From NCBI GenBank assembly GCA_041686355.1, contig JAWLDZ010000002.1, positions 33,254 to 97,253 of the forward strand: a stretch of 64,000 nucleotides of DNA. Direction: 5' to 3'. Under the pieces are notes generated by a model that saw only the letters and a list, made by a program, of their open reading frames with translations, ran no database searches and was not told the DNA's origin. Positions 35,195 through 44,375 of the stretch are shown here, piece by piece. Every line of letters starts with the position of its first letter. Position 1 is the stretch's first letter. Source of the stretch: DSBN01 sp041686355. GTDB taxonomy: Bacteria; Spirochaetota; Spirochaetia; DSM-16054; Sediminispirochaetaceae. The position numbers and the translations under genes are program-made.

Positions 35195-36046
35195 ATGAAA
35201 AGAATTACTGCTTTTACAGTAATCGCGTTGCTGCTGATGACAGCATTTGCATTTGCAGAAGGGCAGCAGGAAGCTGCTTCCTCAGAAATGCCGGAGAGCT
35301 ACGAAGACGGTTTTTACTTTGCCCAGGAAGACGGGTTTAGTGAAAAAACAGGCTGGAAGTACATCGCGCTTCTGAAGGTTGAAGACGGTGAGATTGTGGA
35401 AGCCATCTGGGATGGCGCCCATAAAGACGCCGGTACTTCCAAGAAAACTCAGTCAAAAGCCGGCGAGTATGGAATGGTTGAACACGGTGATGCCCAAGCG
35501 TACTGGTTTGAACAGGCGGAGAAAGTAGAAGCGGCTCTGCTGGAAACCCAGGACCCAACTGCAATTGAGTATGATAAAGATGGATACACCGATACCATCT
35601 CCGGAGTCTCGATCCATATTAACGAGTTCCTGGGTCTTGCTGAAAAAGCACTGACCGAAGGTCCTTCTGGACGCGGAATGTACGAAGATGGAGCTTACCA
35701 CGCCGAGTTGGATGAGTTCAGCCATGGATGGAAGGACTACGTTGATTTGACGGTAATCGGCGGCTATATTGTTGCCGCTCATTGGGATGCCTACCCGGAA
35801 GAGGGAGATATGCACAAGTACGAATACTCTAAAGAGGGGAAGTACGGCATGGTTGAAAACGGCGGCGCCCAATCACAGTGGTGGGAACAGGTTGATAAGG
35901 CAGAAGCCTATCTGCTTGAGATTCAGGATCCGAGCAAGATCGAATATACCTCCGAAGAGGGGCATGTTGATTCGATCTCCGGAGTTACCATCCACGTAAA
36001 AGAGCTGTTTGGATTGGCTGAAGAGGCATTGCAGGAAGCCAAGTAA
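35195..36046 (+). CDS. Exported protein with two FMN-binding-type repeats (PplA-like)
   Basis: 283 residues. Signal peptide to about residue 21 (AFAFA, then EGQQEAASS), without a lipobox Cys. Two homologous repeats, roughly 36-155 and 162-283: each opens with YEDGFYF or YEDGAYH, continues with a DGxIV strand and YGMVE, and ends with the flavinylation-type site SGVS (136-139, ITISGVSIH context) or SGVT (262-265), then a helix ELFGLAEEAL. ApbE normally modifies the last Ser/Thr of such an SG[AV][ST] motif. The layout resembles PplA, the FMN-carrying extracellular electron shuttle protein of Listeria. Consensus promoter and 13-bp-stem terminator make it a single-gene transcript. Confidence 0.8.
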   Translation: MKRITAFTVIALLLMTAFAFAEGQQEAASSEMPESYEDGFYFAQEDGFSEKTGWKYIALLKVEDGEIVEAIWDGAHKDAGTSKKTQSKAGEYGMVEHGDAQAYWFEQAEKVEAALLETQDPTAIEYDKDGYTDTISGVSIHINEFLGLAEKALTEGPSGRGMYEDGAYHAELDEFSHGWKDYVDLTVIGGYIVAAHWDAYPEEGDMHKYEYSKEGKYGMVENGGAQSQWWEQVDKAEAYLLEIQDPSKIEYTSEEGHVDSISGVTIHVKELFGLAEEALQEAK

Positions 36047-36085
36047 GAAACACTACATCGTACTGGCTTTCTCACGGATATTTTC

Positions 36086-36122
36086 GGGGCTGTCTGAGAG
36101 TACTCAGACAGCCCCCCTTTTT
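36086..36122 (+). terminator. Strong intrinsic terminator after the FMN-binding protein gene
   Basis: 13-bp perfect stem GGGGCTGTCTGAG / CTCAGACAGCCCC with loop AGTA, followed by CC and five T. Confidence 0.93.
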
Positions 36123-36126
36123 GTGT

Positions 36127-36154
36127 AGCTATTCAGCTATTCAGCTATTCAGCT
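36127..36154. repeat. 8-bp tandem repeat over the stop codon of the acyl-CoA synthetase gene
   Basis: AGCTATTC is present three times in a row plus half a unit. The TGA of the convergent minus-strand gene lies in it (36141-36143). Loss or gain of a unit would shift the last few codons only. Confidence 0.8.
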
Positions 36155-38090
36155 GCGAAAACAGGGCGCTTACTGCAGCTCTGTTTCTGGGATTAAGGAA
36201 ATGCTTCCCCTCTTCGGTGTACATATACTCGAGAGCGTCCCAATGGACCTGGATGATTTTATAACGCACCATTTTCATGGTGGAGTTAATCATTTGGTTC
36301 TCTTCGGTAAAGGCTTCAGTGAGGATCTGAAAGGTGGCCGGCAGCCATACACTGGGAAAAAGATTCTTATAGTTGGGCTCCTGTTGAAAGGCGAAAAGCG
36401 CCTTGTTCAGTTCGTGCAGGAGCTGGTCGGGATCGGAGAGCCCGTTCTTCTGCAGCAACTCTTTTACATTTTGCAGCTCCGGAACAACCAGGGCCGAGGT
36501 GTATTGGTTATGATCGTTGTAGAGAATTGCCTGATCGATTAAATCGGTGGAGTTAATGATAGCCTCTTCGATCGCCTCGGGGGAGTATTTTTCGCCGTCC
36601 GGGCCGATCAGCAGGGCCTTGGCCCGACCGGTTACCACTAAGAAGCCGTCTTCATCGTAGTATCCCAGGTCTCCGGTAAAGAGCCGGTCCTCTTTGAGGG
36701 CTTCTTGTGTGGCTGTTGGATTCTTGAAGTAGCCCTTCATTACGTTGTCGCCGCGAATTACTATTTGTCCCCCCTCGCCGACAGCTGCCTCGCTGCCGTC
36801 TTCCTTCAAAATCTTGCACTCCACAGTGGGTGCAACCCGGCCGGAACTGCCGAACTTGTGGATCCTTGGCAGGTTGGACGAGATTACCGGGGCCGCCTCT
36901 GTAAGTCCGTAGCCCTGATATATGGGAACTCCGATAGCGTTGAAAAACTCCTGCTGCTTTACATCCAAAAGTGCCCCGCCGCCAACACAGAACTGAATCT
37001 CACTGCCAAAGATTTTGCGGACCTGGCGGAAAATCAGCAGATCGACCAGTTTATAGGGAAGCAAGCTGCGTAATCGGGTGGAGAGTGGCGGGGGATTGTA
37101 TCCGTTTCCATGGTAGCTTATGGCGTTTGACAGTCCCCAATCAAAGAGCATCTGCATAAAATTACCTTTTTCCTTAATTCCCGCTTTTATTTTTTTCATG
37201 AAGTTTCCGGTAAGGGAGGGGACGGTCAGAAGGAAGGTTGGATTGGTTTCCTTAAGGTTTTTGGGTATATTACGCAGAATTGCCATTCCACCGCCTCGGG
37301 CATCGACAAAGTAAAGTGAGATGCCCCGGAAGAGGGCCGCATAGATACCGACGGTGTGTGCAAAGGAGTGGTCACAGGGCAAAATGAGGAGGCTGCGATA
37401 GGCGGCCCGGGGAACAGCAAACATCTCAACTGAATCGCGGCAATTGGCGTAGTAGTTGAGGTGGGTGAGCATGATTCCCTTGGGGTTGCCGGTGGTTCCA
37501 GAGGTATAAGAGATGGTTACTACGTCATCCTCATGGATATCGTCTTCAATCTGCTGCAGCTGCTGCTCATAGTCATCCAGACTACGATATCCCTCGAGCA
37601 GCAGATCGCTGAAGAGCTCTATATGCGGTGCAAGGGCCTCGCCGGCAGTGGATCGTAGTTCAGTGAGATCCGCGCCGTTTTCGTCGATTACAATGATCCG
37701 TATTTTTTTTCGGTTAAATTTTGAGTAGATTCCTGCAATTTTGGGAAGCATATTCTTCGAGACAAAAAGCGCCTTTGTCTCGGAGTGGTTAATACGGTAA
37801 GGGATTTCTTCGGGCTGTAGTTTGATAGACAGGGGAACGGAGGTGCCCCCCGCCCAGAGGCTTGCAAACTCGCAGGTAACCCAGTCGGTACTGCCCTCGG
37901 CTAAGATGGCTAGGGTATCGTTCTTGTCAATTCCCCGTGCGCGAAGAGCCGCTGCACCGGCACGGGAGTCGCGCAGTACATCCTGAAAGGTTTTTTCCAT
38001 CCAGCCCTCATCGGTTTTTTTTGCAACAAAGGTTATTTCCTTAAACTCATCAGCAGCTTGCCGCAGCATGGCTAATACGGTCTGTTTCAT
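36141..38090 (-). CDS. Long-chain acyl-CoA synthetase (AMP-binding family)
   Basis: 649 residues. P-loop-like AMP motif ISYTSGTTGNPKG at 193-205, then YGLTEAAPVIS and the hinge region LFTGDLGYYDEDGFLVVTGRAKALLIGPDGEKYSPE. It activates fatty acids with ATP and CoA for lipid synthesis or turnover; size and motifs match the bacterial long-chain class (FadD15/FAA1-like). No membrane helix; peripheral. Ends inside an 8-bp tandem repeat. Confidence 0.93.
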   Translation of the reverse strand: MKQTVLAMLRQAADEFKEITFVAKKTDEGWMEKTFQDVLRDSRAGAAALRARGIDKNDTLAILAEGSTDWVTCEFASLWAGGTSVPLSIKLQPEEIPYRINHSETKALFVSKNMLPKIAGIYSKFNRKKIRIIVIDENGADLTELRSTAGEALAPHIELFSDLLLEGYRSLDDYEQQLQQIEDDIHEDDVVTISYTSGTTGNPKGIMLTHLNYYANCRDSVEMFAVPRAAYRSLLILPCDHSFAHTVGIYAALFRGISLYFVDARGGGMAILRNIPKNLKETNPTFLLTVPSLTGNFMKKIKAGIKEKGNFMQMLFDWGLSNAISYHGNGYNPPPLSTRLRSLLPYKLVDLLIFRQVRKIFGSEIQFCVGGGALLDVKQQEFFNAIGVPIYQGYGLTEAAPVISSNLPRIHKFGSSGRVAPTVECKILKEDGSEAAVGEGGQIVIRGDNVMKGYFKNPTATQEALKEDRLFTGDLGYYDEDGFLVVTGRAKALLIGPDGEKYSPEAIEEAIINSTDLIDQAILYNDHNQYTSALVVPELQNVKELLQKNGLSDPDQLLHELNKALFAFQQEPNYKNLFPSVWLPATFQILTEAFTEENQMINSTMKMVRYKIIQVHWDALEYMYTEEGKHFLNPRNRAAVSALFSQLNS

Positions 38091-38265
38091 TTTGTTTTCC
38101 TTACGCTTTTTTTACACCTTGGTGATACGTTGGTACTCACTAAGAGTATATCAGAAAGAACAATGGAGCAAGTCGTGAAGTAATCCGCTATCGGTCTTGG
38201 AAATAGAGTACCTGTGTGTTAAAGTATTTTATCGAAACAGTTATTAAACTAATTGGAGGGCGACA

Positions 38266-38838
38266 ATGGAAGTTATAGATCTTGTGACAAAGAGCAGAAG
38301 TTACCGCAGATTCGACCAAAGCGTGCAAATTCCGGAGCAGGAGATGAAAGAGTGGATTGAAGCTGCACGCCGTACAGCCAGTGCCGCCAATTTACAACCC
38401 CTGCGGTATCATTTAACAACCGAAAAATCGGAGGCAAAGTCACTTTTTCCATTGCTGAAATGGGCTGGATATCTTACTGACTGGGATGGTCCTGAAGAGG
38501 GTGAGCGTCCCGCTGCATACGTGACTGTGCTGCGAGATACCGAGGTAAAGGATGCCGGCTCTAAGACGGATGCGGGTATCGCAATGCAGACAATAATGCT
38601 GAGTGCAGTGGAAAAGGGATATGGGGGATGTATTTTTGCTTCCATAAATCGCAAGGAATGGGCCAAAGTAATTGGGGTAAGTGACAGATACGAGATTCTC
38701 TTTGTCATGGCCCTGGGATCACCGGTGGAAGAGGTAAAGCTTGAAGAGGCCGCCGATAAGGATGATATAAAGTACTATAGGGATGAGAAGCAGGTACACC
38801 ATGTTCCCAAGCGAAAACTGGATGACCTGCTTCTGTAA
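38266..38838 (+). CDS. Nitroreductase family protein
   Basis: 190 residues. N-terminal SRSYRRFDQ with the FMN phosphate-binding Arg residues, AARRTASAANLQPLRY, and GYGGCIFASINRKEW in the C-terminal half match FMN-dependent nitroreductases. They reduce nitro compounds, quinones or flavins with NAD(P)H. It has a GGAGGG-type ribosome site and stands alone. It could be part of the nearby flavin/quinone redox group, but nothing in the sequence proves it. Confidence 0.88.
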   Translation: MEVIDLVTKSRSYRRFDQSVQIPEQEMKEWIEAARRTASAANLQPLRYHLTTEKSEAKSLFPLLKWAGYLTDWDGPEEGERPAAYVTVLRDTEVKDAGSKTDAGIAMQTIMLSAVEKGYGGCIFASINRKEWAKVIGVSDRYEILFVMALGSPVEEVKLEEAADKDDIKYYRDEKQVHHVPKRKLDDLLL

Positions 38839-39064
38839 GGTTCTTTAGCAAACGGCCCGGATGAGAGCCGGTAGAGTACGCACCTCCATAACGGGCCGCT
38901 GCTGTCTGCGGCAGGTAGTTAGAAAAATACCTGCCTTCATCTTAACTAAGTAAAACTACCCAATTTGAAAAAGTGCTTGTTTTCATGCTTTAGTTTTATT
39001 GATATAGAATTATAGAAAAGTTTAAGATATGCCCAATAAAGAATAAAACAAAAGAGGTATATTT

Positions 39065-39961
39065 ATGAAACAAAGTGGATTGCTTATAGTCGGTATGCTG
39101 TTGCTATTCGCCGGCGTGCTTGTACCACTGTCAGCCCAATCGGACTCATCCGCCGCCGGCTCGACGAATGCTGCGCCTGATGTCGTGGAAGTACAGGTAG
39201 CGAGTTTAGAAACTATGCAACTGTACCGCAGTGTTTTTTACGGCAGCCGTTTACGGCCCAATCAAAGACATCCCCAGCGGGCGCCCATTACGGGGACCCT
39301 TGAGGAGATTGCGGTTTCTGCCGGCCAGCGAGTCAACCGGGGGCAGCTGCTGGGATCTGTACGCCGTGACCTGTCGGGAAGAAACTATAAATCGGTTGAG
39401 ATCATCGCCGGCCGCAGCGGCACAGTCGCCCAGTACGAACTGCGGCCCGGTGATCCGGTACAGGAAAATCAGGAGCTCCTCACAATTCTCGACACCAGCA
39501 GACTGCGGGGCGAGATATGGGTAAGCGACAAGGATATTGCCTCTGTTCGCCCCGGGGATACCGCAGTGGTGTTCGAAGATTCGAAGCCCACCGAGATCCA
39601 CGGGCGGGTAGAGTTGATTCCGCCCGAACCGGATTACGAGAGTGGCCTGTTTAAAGTAGAGGTGGAGTTCCGTCCTCAGCCGGGGCTGTTTGTGGGAAAA
39701 TTCCTACGGATAGAACTGCGCAAAGAGCCGTATAGCGGACTGGCGGTTCCGAGCGAACACATCCAGCGCAAATACGGCCAGGATCATCTGTTCATTGTAA
39801 CCGACGGGGTAGTTGAGCTGCGCGAGGTGCAGACAGGGGCCAGCTACGACGAGCTGGTAGCCATTACCGGTGGTGCAGAGGCCGGTGAGCAGTATGTGGT
39901 CTCGTCCGGACAACGTATTAGTGACGGTACACTGGTGAAGATAGCGGAGGACGGTGAATAG
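39065..39961 (+). CDS. RND efflux periplasmic adaptor (membrane fusion protein)
   Basis: 298 residues. Signal peptide to about residue 26 (VPLSAQ). The lipoyl/barrel-sandwich halves appear as APITGTLEEIAVSAGQRVNRGQLL and GRSGTVAQYELRPGDPVQENQELL, with a very short alpha hairpin between, then a beta barrel (RPGDTAVVFEDSKP) and the membrane-proximal domain. It links the inner-membrane pump to the outer-membrane channel. The pump gene starts 3 bp after its stop. Start of a G+C-rich stretch that reaches ~44.4 kb. Confidence 0.9.
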   Translation: MKQSGLLIVGMLLLFAGVLVPLSAQSDSSAAGSTNAAPDVVEVQVASLETMQLYRSVFYGSRLRPNQRHPQRAPITGTLEEIAVSAGQRVNRGQLLGSVRRDLSGRNYKSVEIIAGRSGTVAQYELRPGDPVQENQELLTILDTSRLRGEIWVSDKDIASVRPGDTAVVFEDSKPTEIHGRVELIPPEPDYESGLFKVEVEFRPQPGLFVGKFLRIELRKEPYSGLAVPSEHIQRKYGQDHLFIVTDGVVELREVQTGASYDELVAITGGAEAGEQYVVSSGQRISDGTLVKIAEDGE

Positions 39962-39964
39962 ACC

Positions 39965-42900
39965 ATGCTGGAACTTTTTTTTCGCAAACGCCGCGGCCTG
40001 TTTTTGTTGGTCGCTATGGGAGTGGTCGCCGGCATTCTGCTGGTACTGCAGCTGCCGATCAAGCTCTACCCGAATACCATGAAGCCGATCATCGGGGTAC
40101 ACCTTTCGCATCCGGGTTTTACGGCCGCGGACTTCCGGGAGCAGTACGGCAACACCATCGACGGTGCCCTGGCCGGAGTCCAGGACATGGAATCCATACA
40201 GGCCAACTACATGAACGGCAGGACCCGGATTCGGGTCGATTTTAAGTGGGACATCACCTACGACGAAGCCCGCAACCGCACCGAGACCGCCATGGCCACC
40301 ATCAAGAACTCCCTGCCGGAGGACAGCCGGGACTACCGGGTGCAGAGCTGGACAGGTGAGAACACCGGCTACATGGCCGTGGCGGTCTCGAGCCCGAAAC
40401 TCGAACCGGAAGCGCTCTTCTCATTGCTCGAGTCAACCCTCAAGCCGAAACTCGACAAAGTGGAAGAGGCTGAAACCGTAGATCTTATGCCTGTGCGGAG
40501 TCTCATTTCGCAAGTAGAACTGCAGGAAGACGAACTGCTTTCTCAAGGTCTTTTACTCGACGAGGTGGTGCAGGCGGTCCGCCGCGGTTACGAACCCGAA
40601 CCGGTGGGCTCCTTTTCCAATGGGCGTGACCGCTACGATGTACGCCTGAAAAAGGGAATTGATACCATCTTCGACATCGGCGATATCAAGGTTGCCCGCC
40701 GCGGGGGCCGGGATATCCACCTCAGCGATATCTCCAACGTAACGGTGGAGTATGGGCTGCCGAATACAATATTTCGGGTGGACGGAGAGCAGTCCATTAT
40801 GATTTACGCATTACCGAAGAGCGACGGCAATATCAAAGAGATGTCCGATGACGTCCGCAGCGCCATCGAAGAGTCGACCAGTGTACTGCCGGAACATGTA
40901 GAGTTCACCTATCTCATCGATCCGGCGGAGTTCATCAACCAGGCCATTATGAACGTACTGCGGGCCGCCCTGATTGGTGCCGCTCTGGCGGTGCTGTGCG
41001 TTCTGCTCCTGCTGGGGGAGGGTAAAAACACCTTATTGATCGCCTTTTCGATTCCCCTGTCGATCGTCCTCAGCTTCATTTTAATGTACCTTTTTGACCT
41101 GACGATTAACTTGATCAGTTTGAGCGGATTGACCCTTTCGGTCGGTATGATCATCGACTCGTCCATCGTAGTAATGGAGAATATCCACCGGCATCGCTTT
41201 TACCGCACCGGCGACTATGCCGACATCAGCCTAAAACAGCTGATTACGGGCTCCATCAAAGAGATTCGCTGGGCGATCATCGCCAGCACCCTGACCAGTG
41301 TGCTGGTATTTTTGCCGCTCTCCTTCACCGCCCCGCTGACCAATGCAATTCTGGGTGACCTGGCCCGGGCGGTGGTATTTGCTTTGATCTGCTCGCTGTT
41401 AGTGGCCCTGCTGGTAGTGCCGGTGATGGCTTACTACCTGTTCCGTAAGAGCTATAAACTGGGCAATGACCGCCACGGCCGGCTGGCAGTTTTCTCCGAA
41501 GCCCTAATGGAGCGGCTGCGGTCCGGTTACCGCTGGCTGCTGCGCCGCATTCTCACCTCAAAGCCGGCCATGGCCGGGGTGCTGCTTATCTCTTTCGGTA
41601 TTCTGGCCTACGCTTTGATACAGATAGCCCCGCAGATCCAGCGCGAGATTATCGCCAAGCCCGAGAGCGACAAACTAATTTTATTTGCCCGCAACCATAC
41701 CTCCGAAGACAAGGATAAGATGCTGGAGAAAATGGCACCCATCGAAGAGGAGATCCTGGCCGATCACGGCGATAAAATTCAGAGCCTGTTTGCACAAATC
41801 AATCGCGCCAACAGCGGCGGGTTTATTATCAGCCTTACCTCAAGTCGATATACCGACGAGGTGAAAGCGGCCCTGGAAGAGAAGTACCAGTCGGGTACCG
41901 AATGGCACTTCAGCGTAATGCCTTGGGACCCGGCCGAGCTGCCCCTGCCGCGTACCCTCGATCTGAACCTAAAAATCACCGGGCCTGAAAAAAGAGTGAT
42001 ACTGCAGCAGACCGAAAAGGCCGCCGACATCATCCGTGACATAGATGTGTACCGTAATGTCTGGACCGACCCTTCCACCGGGGAGGCCAACGAAATTATT
42101 CTCACTTCGCGGCCGGACACCCAGGCAGTCTATTCCACTACACGCCTGATGTCGATTGCCCGTACCCTGCTGGTCGGCTCCTCCGCCATCGAAATGAACC
42201 ACGAAGGCCGGGCCGTAGAGGTACGCATCGCATTTCCGGAGGGAACTATCTCCAGCACGGAGGACTTCCAGAACTTCCTGGTACCCTACCGCGGCGGAGC
42301 GATCCCGCTGAAGCACTTCTTTAATGTGAGTGTGGAGAAGAATGTGCAGGAAATAGTGACCATCGACGGCGAAGAGACCTACAGCGTAATGGCAATTATG
42401 AAGCGCGACGCCCCGCAATTCCGCCGCGGTGAATACGAACAGCAAGTACGCTCAGCACTGCGGGAGCAACTGGAGCTGCCGCCGGGTTACGCCATTGTTT
42501 TCGAAAATACCCAGGAAGATCTGAATGAAAACGTCCGCTCCCTGCTCTACGCCCTGGGCGTCAGTCTGGCTCTGATCTATATTCTGCTGGGCATCCAGTT
42601 CAACTCGCTGCGCACCCCGCTGGTGGTCATGACCGCTGTGCCCCTCGGGTTTATCGGGGTTATCTTTAGTCTGTATATCTTCGGTTCGACCCTCAGCCTC
42701 AACTCGCTGCTGGGCACCATTTTGCTGGGCGGTATCGCGGTCAATAACTCGATCATCATGATCGACTTTTACTTTCAGGAGCTGCAGCGCGACAACAACC
42801 GTCTCGAAGCCCTTATCCGCACCGCCGGCTTGCGGCTTCCACCGATTCTCATCACCATGCTCACAACCGTCCTCGGTATGCTGCCGATAGCCCTGGCCAT

Positions 42901-43045
42901 TGGCGACGGCACCAACATCATCCAGCCCCTGGGCATCGCGGTATCCGGCGGTCTGTCGGTCTCGACCCTGTTCACTCTGTTTGTGGTGCCGACTATTCTT
43001 TATCTGTTCAAAGTGGGGGCAAAACAGGAGAGCCTTTATGAATAA
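39965..43045 (+). CDS. RND family efflux pump (AcrB/HAE1-type permease)
   Basis: 1026 residues, the normal size with 12 membrane helices and two large periplasmic loops. N-terminal FFRKRRGLFLLVAMGVVAGI, TM4 GMIIDSSIVVMENIHRHRF, and TM10-11 GGIAVNNSIIMIDFY. The proton-relay pair Asp-Asp of AcrB is Asp-Ser here, a common variant. Substrates (drugs, bile acids, metals or lipids) are not predictable; no metal-specific Met or His pattern was seen. Overlaps the TolC gene by 8 bp. Confidence 0.94.
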   Translation: MLELFFRKRRGLFLLVAMGVVAGILLVLQLPIKLYPNTMKPIIGVHLSHPGFTAADFREQYGNTIDGALAGVQDMESIQANYMNGRTRIRVDFKWDITYDEARNRTETAMATIKNSLPEDSRDYRVQSWTGENTGYMAVAVSSPKLEPEALFSLLESTLKPKLDKVEEAETVDLMPVRSLISQVELQEDELLSQGLLLDEVVQAVRRGYEPEPVGSFSNGRDRYDVRLKKGIDTIFDIGDIKVARRGGRDIHLSDISNVTVEYGLPNTIFRVDGEQSIMIYALPKSDGNIKEMSDDVRSAIEESTSVLPEHVEFTYLIDPAEFINQAIMNVLRAALIGAALAVLCVLLLLGEGKNTLLIAFSIPLSIVLSFILMYLFDLTINLISLSGLTLSVGMIIDSSIVVMENIHRHRFYRTGDYADISLKQLITGSIKEIRWAIIASTLTSVLVFLPLSFTAPLTNAILGDLARAVVFALICSLLVALLVVPVMAYYLFRKSYKLGNDRHGRLAVFSEALMERLRSGYRWLLRRILTSKPAMAGVLLISFGILAYALIQIAPQIQREIIAKPESDKLILFARNHTSEDKDKMLEKMAPIEEEILADHGDKIQSLFAQINRANSGGFIISLTSSRYTDEVKAALEEKYQSGTEWHFSVMPWDPAELPLPRTLDLNLKITGPEKRVILQQTEKAADIIRDIDVYRNVWTDPSTGEANEIILTSRPDTQAVYSTTRLMSIARTLLVGSSAIEMNHEGRAVEVRIAFPEGTISSTEDFQNFLVPYRGGAIPLKHFFNVSVEKNVQEIVTIDGEETYSVMAIMKRDAPQFRRGEYEQQVRSALREQLELPPGYAIVFENTQEDLNENVRSLLYALGVSLALIYILLGIQFNSLRTPLVVMTAVPLGFIGVIFSLYIFGSTLSLNSLLGTILLGGIAVNNSIIMIDFYFQELQRDNNRLEALIRTAGLRLPPILITMLTTVLGMLPIALAIGDGTNIIQPLGIAVSGGLSVSTLFTLFVVPTILYLFKVGAKQESLYE

Positions 43046-44375
43046 AAAATTTTATGGAAGTTTGTTTCTGATTTTGATTTTTCTGTCCGCTCCGACGGTT
43101 TTTGCCCAGAGTGTAGACGGCGGAGCTGCCGGCGCAACCGACACAATTGCCGCTGGTGAGGAAGGAGCGCCCCTTGTGCTGGGCCCTGCCGAAGCCTTTG
43201 AGCGGGCTTACCGCCACGATCTCTCGCGGTGGCAGCAGAGTCGCGATGTGGATTTAGCTGAGCAGAAGCGGCGCTGGCGTTACCTGCAGCTGTTGCCACA
43301 GCTTGAAGCCGAAGCAGTGCTATTGAGTTTTGAGCAGGTTCCCAGTCAGTGGCAGAGCGACCTAAGTGCCGTGCTTAGTCTCACTTTTAATGCCGCCAGT
43401 CTTGCAGAACTAAAGACTGCCGAGCTTGGCTACCATGCTGCTGCGGCCGGACTGGCCGCCTACCGCAGTGAGTACCGGGCTGATGTATACCGCGATTACT
43501 ATAATCTGCTGCTGCTGCAGGAAGAGCAGGCCCTGCAAAAAAAGCAGTTGGAGTCGGCCCGGGCGCGTCTGGAGGCAGCCCACTACGATTTTGAGAGCGG
43601 CCGTATTTCCGAGTACGAACTGCTTAGTGCTCAGTTGAGCGTACAAGAACAGGCGCCGCAACTGGAGTCCACACAAATCAAGTATCGAAGTGCGGTACGC
43701 CGATTCAAACAGGAGCTGGGGCTGCCGGAGGTGCAGGTATTGGAATTGAATGCATCTCTTCAGGATATTCCCTTCAAGGTTGGCCCAGCCAAAGAGATCA
43801 TTGCCGGCTTGCCGGACTCGCCCGGTATAGAGGCCCAAGTGGTGGAGGTAGCTCGTCAGCGGCTGAATTCACGGATGGTTCACACAAGGTTTCTGCCGCA
43901 GCTGAGGCTGTCGCTGACCCGCGGAGCGGTCAACAGCTTTCAGGGGGAGGGTTTTAGCGAGTACGATTCATCACGCTATGCCTTCAGTTTGAGTTTTACC
44001 TTCAACGATTTGCTGCCCGGCAGCGAATACCGTAATGCCCGTCACAGTGCCGAAACCCAGCTGGAGTCGGCAGTACGGAGCCTGGACCAGAGCCTTCAGG
44101 ACCGCCGAACCATGGTGGAAGAGACTGCTGCCAAACTGCAAAAGGTGCGTCGTGATATCGAAGCCGCCGAGCTGCGCCTAGAACTGGCCGAACGCTTTTA
44201 CGAAATTGCGCAGACCGAATATGAAAACGGACGCCGCGATCTACTGGAGGTGGAAGAGGCGGAGCTTCAGCGCGGTGAGGCTCGGCTGAACCTGTTACGG
44301 GCATACTACAGCCGCATAGACCTGCTGATTACGCTTGCCAGGTACTCGTCGGAAGGCGCGACCCGGCTCAGGTGA
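43038..44375 (+). CDS. TolC family outer-membrane efflux protein
   Basis: 445 residues from the ATG at 43038 (AGGAGA upstream); the longer open frame lies inside the pump gene. Signal peptide to about residue 23 (PTVFAQ). Two structural repeats of long amphipathic helices are visible, with the OEP features ALQKKQLESARARLEAAHYD and RFYEIAQTEYENGRRDLLEVE. Completes the adaptor-pump-channel set. Its end overlaps the convergent PfkB gene by 8 bp. Confidence 0.92.
   Translation: MNKKFYGSLFLILIFLSAPTVFAQSVDGGAAGATDTIAAGEEGAPLVLGPAEAFERAYRHDLSRWQQSRDVDLAEQKRRWRYLQLLPQLEAEAVLLSFEQVPSQWQSDLSAVLSLTFNAASLAELKTAELGYHAAAAGLAAYRSEYRADVYRDYYNLLLLQEEQALQKKQLESARARLEAAHYDFESGRISEYELLSAQLSVQEQAPQLESTQIKYRSAVRRFKQELGLPEVQVLELNASLQDIPFKVGPAKEIIAGLPDSPGIEAQVVEVARQRLNSRMVHTRFLPQLRLSLTRGAVNSFQGEGFSEYDSSRYAFSLSFTFNDLLPGSEYRNARHSAETQLESAVRSLDQSLQDRRTMVEETAAKLQKVRRDIEAAELRLELAERFYEIAQTEYENGRRDLLEVEEAELQRGEARLNLLRAYYSRIDLLITLARYSSEGATRLR

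Noticed and set aside
38853..38898. Terminator after the nitroreductase gene
   Set aside because: CGGCCCG and CGGGCCG are complementary, but the loop is over 30 bases and no T-run follows.
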